A DNA stretch of 64,000 bases. Source: CAZNPL01 sp964574815 (GTDB taxonomy: Bacteria > Planctomycetota > Phycisphaerae > UBA1845). Every line of letters begins with the position of its first letter. The first letter of the stretch is position 1. This document shows positions 36,127 to 44,882 of this stretch, in pieces. A program made the position numbers and the translations under genes. The notes beneath the pieces are model-generated. The model saw only the letters and a program-made list of their open reading frames with translations. It ran no database searches and had not been told where the DNA came from. The stretch spans positions 33,079 to 97,078 of the forward strand of contig CAZNPL010000026.1 in NCBI GenBank assembly GCA_964574815.1, written 5' to 3'.

Positions 36127-37590
36127 ATGAGCGACAAACGATACACCGGACCGCTCGAACGAGTGAACGACTACTGCTGGCGGATCCCCAAATCCTACAA
36201 GCCGGCGATGCGCGTCGACGCCCTCATCTACGCCTCCGATCGGATGATCGAAGCGATCAAGGCCGACCAGGCCCCCGAACAGGCCGCCAACGTCGCCACA
36301 CTGCCCGGTATCTGCAAGGCCTCGCTGGCCATGCCGGACATCCACTGGGGCTACGGCTTCTGCATCGGCGGCGTCTGCGCCACCGACCCGGACGACGGGG
36401 GCGTCATCAGCCCCGGCGGCGTGGGCTACGATATCAACTGCGGTGTCCGGCTCGTCCGCACCGGCCTCGAATTCGACGATGTCCAGCCCCGGCTCCAACA
36501 GCTCATGGACGCGGTCTTCGCACACGTGCCGGCCGGCGTCGGAAAGTCCGGCCCCTTCAAGTTCAACAAGAACCGGCTGCGCACCCTGCTGAGCGAGGGG
36601 CCGCGGGCGCTTCGATCCGAAGACGCGGTCACCGACCACGACGTCGCCCATACCGAGGAGGAAGGCCGCCTCGATCGTGCCGATCCCGATGCCGTCTCCG
36701 ATCGGGCGCTCGAGCGCGGCAAGGACCAGTGCGGCACGCTCGGCGGCGGCAATCACTTTCTCGAACTACAGAAGGTCGCCGAAGTGTTCGACGAGAAGGC
36801 CGCCGAAACAATGGGACTTCACGTCGGCGGCGTGTGCATCACGATCCACTCCGGCTCCCGCGGACTCGGTTATCAGGTCTGCGACGACACGCTCCGCGAC
36901 TTCCGCAAGACTCCGGCCAAATACGGCATCGAGCTGCCCGATCGCCAACTGGCCTGCGCCCCGATCAACAGCCCGGAAGGCCGCCGCTACATCGGCGCCA
37001 TGCGCGCAGCCGCCAACTTCGCCTGGTGCAACCGCCAACTGCTCATGGCCGAGTGCCGGCAGGCCTTCGCAAAGACCTTCGGCAAGCCCTGGGAGTCGCT
37101 CGGTTTGGAGCTGGTCTACGACGTGGCGCACAACATCGCCAAGTACGAGCCCTACACCATCGACGGCGAGCAACGGCGCCTGTGGGTGCACCGCAAGGGC
37201 GCCACCCGCGCCTTTCCACCGGGCCACGAGGAGATCCCCGAAGACTATCGCGCGATCGGCCAGCCGGTGTTGATCCCCGGCGACATGGGCCGCGCCAGTT
37301 ACGTGCTCGTGGGTCAGCCCGGCTCGATGGAGCACACCTTCGGGACCACCTGCCACGGCGCCGGGCGGGCAATGAGCCGGACCGCCGCAAAACGCACCGC
37401 GGGGAACCGTCGCATCGACCGGGAACTCGCCGAAAAGGGCATCGTCGCCCGAGCCCACTCGCGCAAGGGCCTCACCGAAGAAATCTCCGAGGCCTACAAG
37501 GACGTGCGGCAGGTCGTGGACGTGGTCGAAAAGGCCGGCATATCCAAAAAGGTCGCCCGCCTGCAACCAATCGGCGTGCTGAAAGGGTGA
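36127..37590 (+). CDS. rtcB: RNA-splicing ligase RtcB
   Basis: A 487-residue GTP- and Mn2+-dependent RNA ligase that joins 2',3'-cyclic phosphate or 3'-phosphate ends to 5'-OH ends. The metal motif DINCG (102-106, Cys105), GGGNHFLE (second metal His), HSGSRGLGYQV, and CHGAGRAMSR with the guanylylated His are all intact. The roughly 487-residue length fits the RtcB1 type. It begins at ATG 36127 directly after the archease gene, and the two almost certainly act together in RNA repair or tRNA maintenance. No RtcR regulator or RtcA cyclase was found nearby, so control differs from the enterobacterial rtc operon. Confidence 0.97.
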   Translation: MSDKRYTGPLERVNDYCWRIPKSYKPAMRVDALIYASDRMIEAIKADQAPEQAANVATLPGICKASLAMPDIHWGYGFCIGGVCATDPDDGGVISPGGVGYDINCGVRLVRTGLEFDDVQPRLQQLMDAVFAHVPAGVGKSGPFKFNKNRLRTLLSEGPRALRSEDAVTDHDVAHTEEEGRLDRADPDAVSDRALERGKDQCGTLGGGNHFLELQKVAEVFDEKAAETMGLHVGGVCITIHSGSRGLGYQVCDDTLRDFRKTPAKYGIELPDRQLACAPINSPEGRRYIGAMRAAANFAWCNRQLLMAECRQAFAKTFGKPWESLGLELVYDVAHNIAKYEPYTIDGEQRRLWVHRKGATRAFPPGHEEIPEDYRAIGQPVLIPGDMGRASYVLVGQPGSMEHTFGTTCHGAGRAMSRTAAKRTAGNRRIDRELAEKGIVARAHSRKGLTEEISEAYKDVRQVVDVVEKAGISKKVARLQPIGVLKG

Positions 37591-37610
37591 CCCCGCGACC
37601 GGGCCTGTGT

Positions 37611-38309
37611 TCAAGGCCGCGTGGGCGATTTGATCCGAAGCCTCGGATTCTTCACACCCGTGTCGAGCTTGTTGTTGACCTCCCGAACGACCCGCCGGGC
37701 AAGCGCGCCCTCGTGCGCTGCAAGAAAGCGTCGTACCGCCTCCGTGTCATGTTGGATAAGTTCGCGCAGGGCCCAGGACAACGCTTTGACGACCAAATCG
37801 TCGCTGTCGTCCGCCACTCGCCGGCAGACCTCCAGCGTGCGCGGCACGTCGCCGGTCCCGCCGAATGACTTGCGATTCAACGCAACCGTGGAAACCAGGG
37901 CCGCCCGCCGCCACCAGCGGTCCTTCGAGCCGGCCCAGTGGTGAATGTGGGCGTCTTTCAGGCGGCCGACGCGCCAAGCCGGCCCGGCGACGTAGCCGGC
38001 AAACACGTCCACGTCGCCCCAACTGTCGATCCCGCGGCCGAGCTGCTCCACCGTCTTGAGCGTGAGCCGCTGCAACGCATCGCGGCGATGAAAAACCAGC
38101 GCACAGGCGACAAACCGAAAGACATGATCCTGATACTTCGTTAAAGCAAGCGCGATTCGCACAATGCCCTGCCCGTCGCATTCGGCGAGTCGTTTCGAAA
38201 GATCACGGCGAAGAGCATGCAGCGCCGGCGCGGATCGGTCCTTCTGCGCCTCGACCCGCCGGGCGATGTCGCGAGACACCGACTCGATGTCGATCCTGTC
38301 GGGAGTCAT
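37611..38309 (-). CDS. AlkD-like HEAT-repeat DNA alkylation repair protein
   Basis: A 232-residue helical protein resembling the AlkC/AlkD DNA glycosylase superfamily. Typical parts are GRGIDSWGDVDVFAGYVAGPAW (about 90-112), SKDRWWRRAALVSTVAL and DDLVVKALSWALRELIQHD, with Trp and Asp residues at positions used to contact alkylated bases. The enzyme releases N3- and N7-alkylated purines without flipping them. The start is uncertain: ATG 38309 is chosen, but an in-frame GTG at 38336 is possible. It converges on rtcB with a 20-base gap. Family membership is good; glycosylase activity is inferred. Confidence 0.82.
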   Translation of the reverse strand: MTPDRIDIESVSRDIARRVEAQKDRSAPALHALRRDLSKRLAECDGQGIVRIALALTKYQDHVFRFVACALVFHRRDALQRLTLKTVEQLGRGIDSWGDVDVFAGYVAGPAWRVGRLKDAHIHHWAGSKDRWWRRAALVSTVALNRKSFGGTGDVPRTLEVCRRVADDSDDLVVKALSWALRELIQHDTEAVRRFLAAHEGALARRVVREVNNKLDTGVKNPRLRIKSPTRP

Positions 38310-38667
38310 TATCGTCGAGACCTTGGTCTCGCACACAACCTTGCTTGCAGCGTGCTGTTTGTCAATAATACGGTTAGGCCATCAGGACCGGAAGAACTTG
38401 ATCGACGAATAGCCGCCGCCGCCCAGCTGAACCGAACGGCGAGAAAAGCGAACAGCGAGGGCGCGGTGCGTCAACGCACTCGAGCGCAGATCCCGAGCGG
38501 CCGCATAACGCACAATTCAGAACCAAGTTATGCGGGCGTAAGTTCGGACGAGCAAGTTATTAAGTTATACGGCGATGCTGCCGAATGGTCGGCCCGCTCG
38601 GCCGCGTGCAGGATCGCGACGGCACAGTATGATATGCAAGTACCACCTTGAGCATCAGGGAGCCCAC
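38310..38667. other. intergenic region between alkD-like gene and pcm
   Basis: 358 bases with divergent upstream regions. A palindrome CGAGACC-TT-GGTCTCG at 38316-38331 lies directly in front of the AlkD-like start and may be an operator. The stretch 38515-38580 is comparatively A+T-rich and faces pcm, as expected for a promoter. No gene was found. Confidence 0.5.
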
Positions 38668-39402
38668 ATGCCACGTCCAGCCCAGCAGCGACGGGAGATG
38701 GTCGAATCGCAGATCGCCAGGCGCGGCGTGCGAGACGACCACGTGCTGACGGCCATGCGCATCGTGCCGCGCGAGCGGTTCGTGCCCGACGACCTCGAGC
38801 AATACGCCTACGCGGACGCGCCGCTGCCGATTGACGAAGGGCAGACGATTTCCCAGCCGTTCGTCGTCGCCTTGATGATCGAAGCCCTGGAACTCACCGA
38901 AGACGACCGTGTGCTCGAAGTCGGCGCGGGGTCGGGCTATGCGGCCGCCGTCCTGGGCCAGATCGCCCGAGAGGTCTACGCCGTCGAATGGCACGAATCG
39001 CTCGCCGAACAGGCCGAGCAGCGCGTCAAATCGCTGGGCTACGACAACGTCCACGTCAAGTGCGGCGATGGCACGCTTGGCTGGGAAGAGCACGCGCCGT
39101 ACGATGCCATCGTCGTCGCGGCCGGCGGTCCCAGGGTGCCCGAAACGCTGCGCAATCAATTGACCATCGGCGGGCGACTCGTCATCCCGGTCGGCTCGGA
39201 GCCGCGCGTGCAGGAACTGATGCGCATCCGGCGAACCGGTATGGACGAGTTCGAAAGCGAGTCGCTCGGCGGCGTCCGGTTCGTGCCACTGGTCGGTAGC
39301 CAGGGCTGGTCGCAGGACGGCCTGCCCCAAGAGCGACATGAGGAGCCGTCAGCCGTCAGCCGTCAGCCATCAGCCGGAGCGCCGTCGCGCGTGGGTTGGT
39401 GA
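38668..39402 (+). CDS. pcm: protein-L-isoaspartate O-methyltransferase
   Basis: A 244-residue repair methyltransferase acting on isoaspartyl residues of aged proteins with SAM as donor. Motifs: VPRERFVP and ADAPLPIDEGQTISQPFVVALM (N-terminal substrate region), LEVGAGSGYAAAVL (SAM loop), VYAVEW, YDAIVVAAGGPRVPETL and GGRLVIPVG. ATG 38668 has AGGGAG upstream. The core ends near residue 222; the last 20 residues (EEPSAVSRQPSA...) are encoded by a tandem AGCCGTC repeat at 39344-39376, so the natural C-terminus was probably extended by repeat insertion. Function should be unaffected because this lies outside the fold. Confidence 0.94.
   Translation: MPRPAQQRREMVESQIARRGVRDDHVLTAMRIVPRERFVPDDLEQYAYADAPLPIDEGQTISQPFVVALMIEALELTEDDRVLEVGAGSGYAAAVLGQIAREVYAVEWHESLAEQAEQRVKSLGYDNVHVKCGDGTLGWEEHAPYDAIVVAAGGPRVPETLRNQLTIGGRLVIPVGSEPRVQELMRIRRTGMDEFESESLGGVRFVPLVGSQGWSQDGLPQERHEEPSAVSRQPSAGAPSRVGW
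39344..39376 (+). repeat. tandem heptamer repeat (AGCCGTC) inside the pcm 3' end
   Basis: Three AGCCGTC units followed by AGCCATC and a partial unit, in frame with pcm. Seven-base units shift codons each time, so the encoded peptide is not periodic. Such short AGCCGTC/AGCCATC arrays are usually intergenic and probably spread or expand by slippage. Confidence 0.7.
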
Positions 39403-39508
39403 TCGTTCGCGTTCGTTTGCCGGCTTGAGTAAACAGGTGCATCAAGATGCGCCCTACGGTGCTGCGCCGGCCGGCGGGCCTGGGTTTGGGTTTGAGAGAC
39501 GCGTTGGA

Positions 39509-40165
39509 TTACGCGCCCGGAGGTGTCTTGACGCTCACAGCGGCTCCGTCGCCGATGGGCAGCCAGATGGTTCGCAGCTCGGGGTGCTCGCGGAGGGAGC
39601 CGTTGTAGAGGGTGAGGGCGTAGCCGTAGGCCTTGACCTCGTCGGGCAGCTCCATGACCGGGAACAAGACATCGTCGGTGACCAGCATGCCGTTGGGTTC
39701 GAGCAGGTCGATCAAGCGCCTTAGCATGCGCAAGTAGTCGTCCTTGTCGCCGTCCTGAAGGATGATGCCGAACTGCCCGTCGAGCTCGGCGATCACGTCA
39801 TTGGCGTCGTCGACGATCACGTCCACGACGCCGGTCAGGCCGGCCTTGCGGATGTTCTCCTCGGCCGCCCGCGCGAGGCGCGGTTCGAGTTCGATCGTGG
39901 TCAGATGCCCGCCGACCCGTTTAAGCGCCTTGCCCATGGCGATGGCCGAGTAGCCCGAGGAGGTGCCGATTTCGAGCACGCGTTTGGGCCTGGTGGCGAG
40001 AATGAGGACGTCCATGAGCTGCGCGACGCTGGGCCCGACGGTGGGCGGCGTCGGCAGATCGGGTGCGGGCTGAGCGTCGGTCCCGAGTTTTCGGATGTCC
40101 TCGGGCAGGAGGCCTTCGAGGTACTCCTGAGCGCTGTGCCAGTCGAATGAACGTCGTTCGGGCAT
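39509..40165 (-). CDS. class I SAM-dependent O-methyltransferase
   Basis: A 218-residue enzyme of the caffeoyl-CoA/catechol O-methyltransferase-like family (Methyltransf_24/3 type). Motifs include PTVGPSVAQLMDVLILATRPKRVLEIGTSSGYSAIAMGKAL with the SAM-binding Gly loop, HLTTIELEPRLARAAEENIRKAGL with the acidic ribose-binding Glu, FGIILQDGDKDDYLRML in the position of the metal-binding Asp, and GMLVTDDVLFPV. ATG 40165 has GGAG 7 bases upstream; an in-frame start 21 bases earlier is possible. It converges on pcm. The substrate is unknown; small phenolics or similar are typical for the family. Confidence 0.88.
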   Translation of the reverse strand: MPERRSFDWHSAQEYLEGLLPEDIRKLGTDAQPAPDLPTPPTVGPSVAQLMDVLILATRPKRVLEIGTSSGYSAIAMGKALKRVGGHLTTIELEPRLARAAEENIRKAGLTGVVDVIVDDANDVIAELDGQFGIILQDGDKDDYLRMLRRLIDLLEPNGMLVTDDVLFPVMELPDEVKAYGYALTLYNGSLREHPELRTIWLPIGDGAAVSVKTPPGA

Positions 40166-40261
40166 CGTGCATCTCCGTTGCGTCAAAGGGCGCCGGGCGT
40201 CGCGTGTCCGCGGTGGAACCGGGCCTCCGGCAGCCCGGCCTGTGCAGGATCATAGCGTCAT

Positions 40262-40972
40262 TCAGGTCCGCACGACACGGCGTCTGCGTAGTGTCAGCGT
40301 GGCGGTGGCCAAGAGCAAGAGGCACACGATGAGCGTGGCCCACGTGGAAGAGGCCGGCAGGTCGGCCGACTGGCACGCTCCGACGCAGAACGCACCCTCC
40401 AGAAAATCGATGTCGCCCGGATCGAGGTTCTCGAACCCGCCGATCAGCGTCGTGCCGGCAAACAGATTGTTCGCGTCGGTGAGCGACACGGTGACGCGCC
40501 CGGCGGCGGCAGAGGCCGACATCTCGACTCGCTCTACAAGGACCCATTCACCGACGCCAAGGCCATCGACCGGAGGCGCCGTCTGACATCCTCCGAGGTC
40601 GCCGACCGTTCCGGACGGGCCGTCGAAGTCCGGCGTGACGGCTTGAACGGGGAAGAAGGTGCCCGCCTGTGCGGGCGGTACGGCCTCGGCCAGCGCGGGG
40701 TCGTTGTACGACAGGTCCACGTGTACACAGGCAAGCCCATCGAGCGGATCGCCGGCGTTCGTGGCCCAGAACTCGATGAAGAAGGTCGAGCCCGGAGCGA
40801 TTGTGGTATCAGACGCGGGCGGCGTCGAGCCGGGGAGCCGCTGGCCGGTGTCCGGCGTAGCGGTCTGCTTTACGACGGGCGCGATCCGTACGATCTGTGC
40901 GAGCGCCGTACCGCCGGCGATCCCCAGAACCGCGAGGGACAGACAAGCGTAACGCGTGGGTGCGGATCTCAT
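40262..40972 (-). CDS. exported protein with exosortase-type C-terminal tail
   Basis: A 236-residue secreted protein of unknown function. Residues 1-25 form a signal peptide (YACLSLAVLGIAGGTALA). The middle is a predicted beta-rich cohesin-like domain (FFIEFWATNAGDPLDGLACVHVDLSYN), as in adhesion or surface-layer proteins. The end has LPASSTW followed by a hydrophobic stretch (TLIVCLLLLATATL) and an Arg cluster (RRRR), which resembles the IPTL-CTERM sorting signal (IPTLSEWG plus membrane helix plus RR). It would then be anchored and processed by an exosortase/archaeosortase-like enzyme, none of which is in the window. It follows the octaheme gene after 156 bases in the same direction. Confidence 0.75.
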   Translation of the reverse strand: MRSAPTRYACLSLAVLGIAGGTALAQIVRIAPVVKQTATPDTGQRLPGSTPPASDTTIAPGSTFFIEFWATNAGDPLDGLACVHVDLSYNDPALAEAVPPAQAGTFFPVQAVTPDFDGPSGTVGDLGGCQTAPPVDGLGVGEWVLVERVEMSASAAAGRVTVSLTDANNLFAGTTLIGGFENLDPGDIDFLEGAFCVGACQSADLPASSTWATLIVCLLLLATATLTLRRRRVVRT

Positions 40973-41128
40973 ATTCGCCAGTCTGGCAGAATCGTACGTT
41001 CCCCATCAACCCCTTATCGCCGAATTCGGCGGGTTATTGCTCAGAAGCAGTTATCACACCGAGACAGTTGCGCTGTAAAAAGCCGCTGCGCGTGCAGCAG
41101 GCGAGGAAAGGGCCTGCGCGCGCGACGT

Positions 41129-42607
41129 CTACTCCCCATAGCGTTCCTTGAATTCTTCCATCTGCTGCTGTCGGCGGCGGCGTTCCTCGGGGTCCATCTT
41201 GTTGAGGTACCAGCGGTGGTTCCCGGAATTGAGGACCTCGTCCAGCTTGGTCTGGAGGGCTTCGGCAGCGGCGACTTTCTCGGCATCCTCGGAGTCCAGG
41301 TTCCGCCGGATGAGGTGCTCCAGCTCGGGCACGTAGTGCGAGTAGAAATGCTTGGCCACCTCGTACGTGCCGTGCCAATGGGTGTAGTCGGGGCCCATCA
41401 TGGAGACGCCGTGGCGGGCACGGCGGCCTTCGTGGTGCCAGATCTCGAACCAGATGAAGTCGAGCTCGTTGGAGAACTTGACCGGTCTCAGGAGGGGCTT
41501 GGCGAGTTCGTAGAGTTCCAGGCCCGGGCGGGCGAATTTGTCATGGTACAGTTCGAGCAGGTTGTCGTACTGGACGTAGAAGTTGTCCACCCACTGGGCT
41601 TCGTGACAGTTGACGCAGACCTGCTTCATATTATTGCGGCGGGTTTTCCAGTTAATGTCTGCACCCGGCAGGCCCATTTTCTTGTCCGAAACCTCCGGCC
41701 GGATGGAGATGGCCGGGCGGTTGTTCCAGCTTATGCGCAGTCCGACGTCGTGGGTGACGGGCAGACCAGGAGTAGCGGGGCGATCCTTGGTGGCGGCCCT
41801 GGCCGGGGTGGCGCTCATGTGGCAGGTGGCGCAGGTGGGGGCGTGATGGTAGTCCTCGCCGACGATCCATTTGGGGGAGTCCATGTTCAGGCGATCGACA
41901 TTGGCGCGGAAGGCGATGCCGTGCTTGGACTCGTAGTAAATCTCCTTCTGGGGGTGGTCGGGCCCCATGTGGCACTTGCCGCAGTTGTCGGGATGGCGGG
42001 CCTGCTCGCTCGAGAAGGCGTGACGGCTGTGGCACGCGGCGCAGGAGCCTTTCGAGCCGTCGGGATTGATCCGCCCGATACCCGTGTTCGGCCAGGTGGC
42101 CGGGTCGAGCTTGCCGCCGGGCAGGACCTTGACGTGCGAGCCGTGGCACTGCCAGCAGCCGCTGACGGCGGCGGCGCTGACGCCCTGCTGAAATGCCGGC
42201 GTGACCATGCCCTGGTTGCCCTCGACGACCTCGGCAAGGATGTTGTCGAGTGAGCCGATGATCCGTGCCCCTTGCGCGTGGTGGGAGTCGGCGAATTCTT
42301 CGGCTTCGTTCACGTGGCAGCGGGCGCAGTCCTTGGGTGAGACGATGGTGGCGATCCACCGGCCTTCATGCTTGAAGGCGTCGGCTTCGCCCTCGGCGGC
42401 CGCGTGGCATTCATAGCAACCGATGTGAGCGCGGTAATGTTTGCTGGAACCCCACTGCTCATAGACTCCGGGATTCTCCTCCTTGTGGCAGGCGATGCAC
42501 TCCTCGCTTTCCTTTGATAGCTCGGGCAGGCCCCAGGTTTGAGCCGTCGCGGCGGTTGAGAGGCCGGCGTAAAGGATCGTGCCGAGGATGATTCGTGTTA
42601 TGGTCAT
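41129..42607 (-). CDS. octaheme cytochrome c, hydroxylamine oxidoreductase (HAO) family
   Basis: A 492-residue periplasmic multiheme protein. A signal peptide (1-22) is followed by exactly eight CxxCH motifs at about 37, 64, 94, 151, 189, 209, 259 and 331, the spacing of the HAO family; the fourth would be the catalytic haem. Downstream are WHHEGRRARHGVSMMGPDYTHWHG and a helical tail, also family features. HAO enzymes oxidise hydroxylamine or hydrazine, or, in the group without the cross-linking Tyr, reduce nitrite or hydroxylamine. Which applies cannot be decided by eye. It is the last of four linked genes with NrfD, ferredoxin and tetraheme cytochrome, which favours reduction using quinol electrons. 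Confidence 0.93.
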   Translation of the reverse strand: MTITRIILGTILYAGLSTAATAQTWGLPELSKESEECIACHKEENPGVYEQWGSSKHYRAHIGCYECHAAAEGEADAFKHEGRWIATIVSPKDCARCHVNEAEEFADSHHAQGARIIGSLDNILAEVVEGNQGMVTPAFQQGVSAAAVSGCWQCHGSHVKVLPGGKLDPATWPNTGIGRINPDGSKGSCAACHSRHAFSSEQARHPDNCGKCHMGPDHPQKEIYYESKHGIAFRANVDRLNMDSPKWIVGEDYHHAPTCATCHMSATPARAATKDRPATPGLPVTHDVGLRISWNNRPAISIRPEVSDKKMGLPGADINWKTRRNNMKQVCVNCHEAQWVDNFYVQYDNLLELYHDKFARPGLELYELAKPLLRPVKFSNELDFIWFEIWHHEGRRARHGVSMMGPDYTHWHGTYEVAKHFYSHYVPELEHLIRRNLDSEDAEKVAAAEALQTKLDEVLNSGNHRWYLNKMDPEERRRRQQQMEEFKERYGE

Positions 42608-42624
42608 GCTTTCGCTCCTTCGAG

Positions 42625-43866
42625 TCAGACGGCGTTTTCGGCGGTGGCCGGGTCGCCGGTTGTTCCATAGGTTTTGGCGTATGTCACTTCACCCGCGAGC
42701 ACGGGCACCGAGATCCGCACGGCGATCGTGTAGAGCATCAGGCCGAAGGCCCAGATGCCCAGGCAAATAAGGATTTCGTGGGCCGTGGGGGTGTATTCGA
42801 CGATTTCTCCGAGCGGGGTCGGAACAAATGCGGGCACGATCAGGCCCATCCCTTTTTCGATCCAGATGGCGACTATGGCCAGCACGCAGGCGATGTTCAA
42901 CACGCGGAGGCCTCGCGAGGCGGGCAGCACGAGGAGGGCCGTCGCGACGATGTTGAAGGCGACCGCCGCCCAGATCCAGGGAACCAGTTCGTTGAATTGG
43001 CCCAGGCCGAAGTAGAGATACGTGGCCGACGCAACGTGGGCGGAGTCGGCGTAGAACTCGGTGAAGACTTCGCATCCGAGGAGGAAGAGATTGATGAGCA
43101 TGGCGACCTGGACGATGCGTCGGAGGGTGAGGAGGGCCTCGTCGGTGACGCGGTGGGTGGTGTAGTGCCGGACGACCTGGAGGGTGAGGATGATGAAGGC
43201 CGGTCCGGCCGCGAAGGCGCTGGCCAGGAAGCGCGGGGCGATAATGGCGGAGTTCCAGAAGGGCCGGCCGCCGAGACCGACGTAGAGGAACGCGGTGACC
43301 GTGTGGATGCTGACGGCCCAGACGATCGCGATGAAGACGAACGGGATGTAGAAGATCTTGGAAGGCTTTCGCTGGCAATACGCGCAGTAGATCAAGTAGC
43401 CGCAGATGTGCAGATTGAGCAGCAGGTAGCCGTTGAGGGCGATCACGTCCCAGGTAAGCATCGAGATCGGAAAGTTGGCCCGGCGGAAGAGGTGGAGGAT
43501 TCGGTCGGGGCGTCCGAGATCGACGGTCACGAAGAGCAGGCACATGATGATGACGGCGACGGCGAGCAACTCTCCGAAGATGACCACGTCGTTCAGGTGC
43601 ATGTTGCGGTAGACGTAGACCGGGATGACGAGCATGGCCGCGGCGGCGGCGAGACCGACAAGGTAGGTGAAGTTCGCGATGTAGAGTCCCCAGGAGACCT
43701 GGTCGGTCATTCCGGTGGCGATGAGTCCGCGGACGAGCTGCTGGCACCAGGCGTACAGGCCGACGAGGGCGACCAGGGTGAGGACCGTCATCCAGGCGTG
43801 GTAGCGCCAGCTTCCGACGAAGCTGAGCCGGACGCACTGCCATAGGAAAGTGAGGTATCGGGTCAT
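42625..43866 (-). CDS. NrfD/PsrC-family quinol dehydrogenase membrane subunit
   Basis: A 413-residue integral membrane protein with about ten hydrophobic segments (for example VSWGLYIANFTYLVGLAAAAAMLVIPVYVY and ALNGYLLLNLHICGYLIYCAY). NrfD-family landmarks include GRPDRILHLFRRANFPISMLTWDVIALNGYL, GRPFWNSAIIAPRFLASAFAAGPAF, and conserved Glu/His near the quinol pocket (GCEVFTEFYADSAHVASATYLYFGL). It passes electrons between the quinone pool and the attached iron-sulfur protein. Start ATG 43866 overlaps the ferredoxin stop codon by 4 bases (ATGA), so the two are translationally coupled. It lies 18 bases before the octaheme gene. Confidence 0.93.
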   Translation of the reverse strand: MTRYLTFLWQCVRLSFVGSWRYHAWMTVLTLVALVGLYAWCQQLVRGLIATGMTDQVSWGLYIANFTYLVGLAAAAAMLVIPVYVYRNMHLNDVVIFGELLAVAVIIMCLLFVTVDLGRPDRILHLFRRANFPISMLTWDVIALNGYLLLNLHICGYLIYCAYCQRKPSKIFYIPFVFIAIVWAVSIHTVTAFLYVGLGGRPFWNSAIIAPRFLASAFAAGPAFIILTLQVVRHYTTHRVTDEALLTLRRIVQVAMLINLFLLGCEVFTEFYADSAHVASATYLYFGLGQFNELVPWIWAAVAFNIVATALLVLPASRGLRVLNIACVLAIVAIWIEKGMGLIVPAFVPTPLGEIVEYTPTAHEILICLGIWAFGLMLYTIAVRISVPVLAGEVTYAKTYGTTGDPATAENAV

Positions 43867-44882
43867 GCCTCGTCTCCCTTGGCTTCCGGCCCGATCGGTT
43901 CGTGGTAACGGCTGCCGCGCTCGTCGAAGTAGTAGAAAAAGCGGGGGAGCGTCCCGACCTCCTGTTTGAGGACGAAGATGCGTTTGTGGCGCAGGATGTA
44001 GCCCACCTCGCTGTCGGGATCGAGGACGTTTCCGAACTTGCGCGAGCCGGTGGGGCAGACCTCGACGCAGGCGGGCATCAGGCCGCGGCGGACTCGGTGC
44101 AGGCAGTAGGTGCATTTCTCCATGACGCCCTTTCGCCTGGGGCGATTGGAGAGGTAGGCGATGTCGGTGTTGAGCTCGTCGGTCGGGACCTGCGGCTCGG
44201 CGAAGTTGAAGCGGCGTGCCCAATAGGGGCAGGCGGCCTCGCAATAGCGACAGCCGATGCACCAGTCGTAATCGACGACGGTGATGCCGTCGGGCTCCTG
44301 CCAGGTGGCCTCGACCGGGCAGACCTTGACGCAGGGCGGGTTCTTGCACTGCTGGCACTGTACCGGCATGTAGAAGCTTTCGTGGTCGGGCACGGCGGGC
44401 GGGTCGTAGTGGTGCTCGGCCTGTTCGACATCGATGGTGCCCTTGGGCATCTTGAGCACGCGAATGTACTGTATTTCGGGCGAGCGCGACTCGTTGTTCT
44501 CTTTGACGCAAGCGTGTACGCAGCGGCGGCAGCCGATACAACGGCTGATGCTGAGGCCGTAGACGTACTCGACACCGGTGAGCGGCTGCGGGTCGGTGAC
44601 GTTCGGACGGACGCCATGGCGGGCCTCGACTTCGCGAGCGATGCGCTCGAAAACGGCACGCTTGTCGTCGGGCGTCATTTCCTTGTAATGCTTCTGGAGG
44701 AATCGTTCGAGCGTGGGCAGATCGTTGGGGTCGAGGTTGCGCAACGGTGAGACCGCGGCCACGACGGCCGCGGTCCCCGTCACGCCGATTGCCCCTTTCC
44801 GGAAGAACCCGCGACGCGTCAGCCGGGGCGCATCACTGCCCGGGTTTTGTGGGCCCGCTTCTTGTGATCGCGGGTCGGCCAT
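43863..44882 (-). CDS. Tat-exported four-cluster ferredoxin (NrfC/DmsB-like)
   Basis: A 339-residue periplasmic iron-sulfur subunit. The N-terminus has a twin-arginine signal (TRRGFFRKGAIGVTGTAAVVAAV, about 24-45). Four [4Fe-4S] sites are visible: CIGCRRCVHAC, CQQCKNPPCVKVCP, CIGCRYCEAACP and CTYCLHRVRRGLMPACVEVCP. It links the NrfD quinol site to the cytochromes. The start ATG 44882 shares one base with the stop codon of the tetraheme cytochrome gene; the long upstream open frame overlaps that gene and is rejected. The 80-residue segment after the signal (TLERFLQKHYKEMTPDDKRAVFERIAREVE) is an unusual helical insertion before the first cluster. Confidence 0.93.
   Translation of the reverse strand: MADPRSQEAGPQNPGSDAPRLTRRGFFRKGAIGVTGTAAVVAAVSPLRNLDPNDLPTLERFLQKHYKEMTPDDKRAVFERIAREVEARHGVRPNVTDPQPLTGVEYVYGLSISRCIGCRRCVHACVKENNESRSPEIQYIRVLKMPKGTIDVEQAEHHYDPPAVPDHESFYMPVQCQQCKNPPCVKVCPVEATWQEPDGITVVDYDWCIGCRYCEAACPYWARRFNFAEPQVPTDELNTDIAYLSNRPRRKGVMEKCTYCLHRVRRGLMPACVEVCPTGSRKFGNVLDPDSEVGYILRHKRIFVLKQEVGTLPRFFYYFDERGSRYHEPIGPEAKGDEA

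Noticed and set aside
36108..37868. A 586-codon plus-strand frame overlapping rtcB
   Set aside because: Arg/Pro/His-rich shadow frame; rtcB in the other frame has every catalytic motif.
39344..39376. Short repeat array considered as a CRISPR
   Set aside because: The units are 7 bases long and contiguous, with no spacers and no cas genes.
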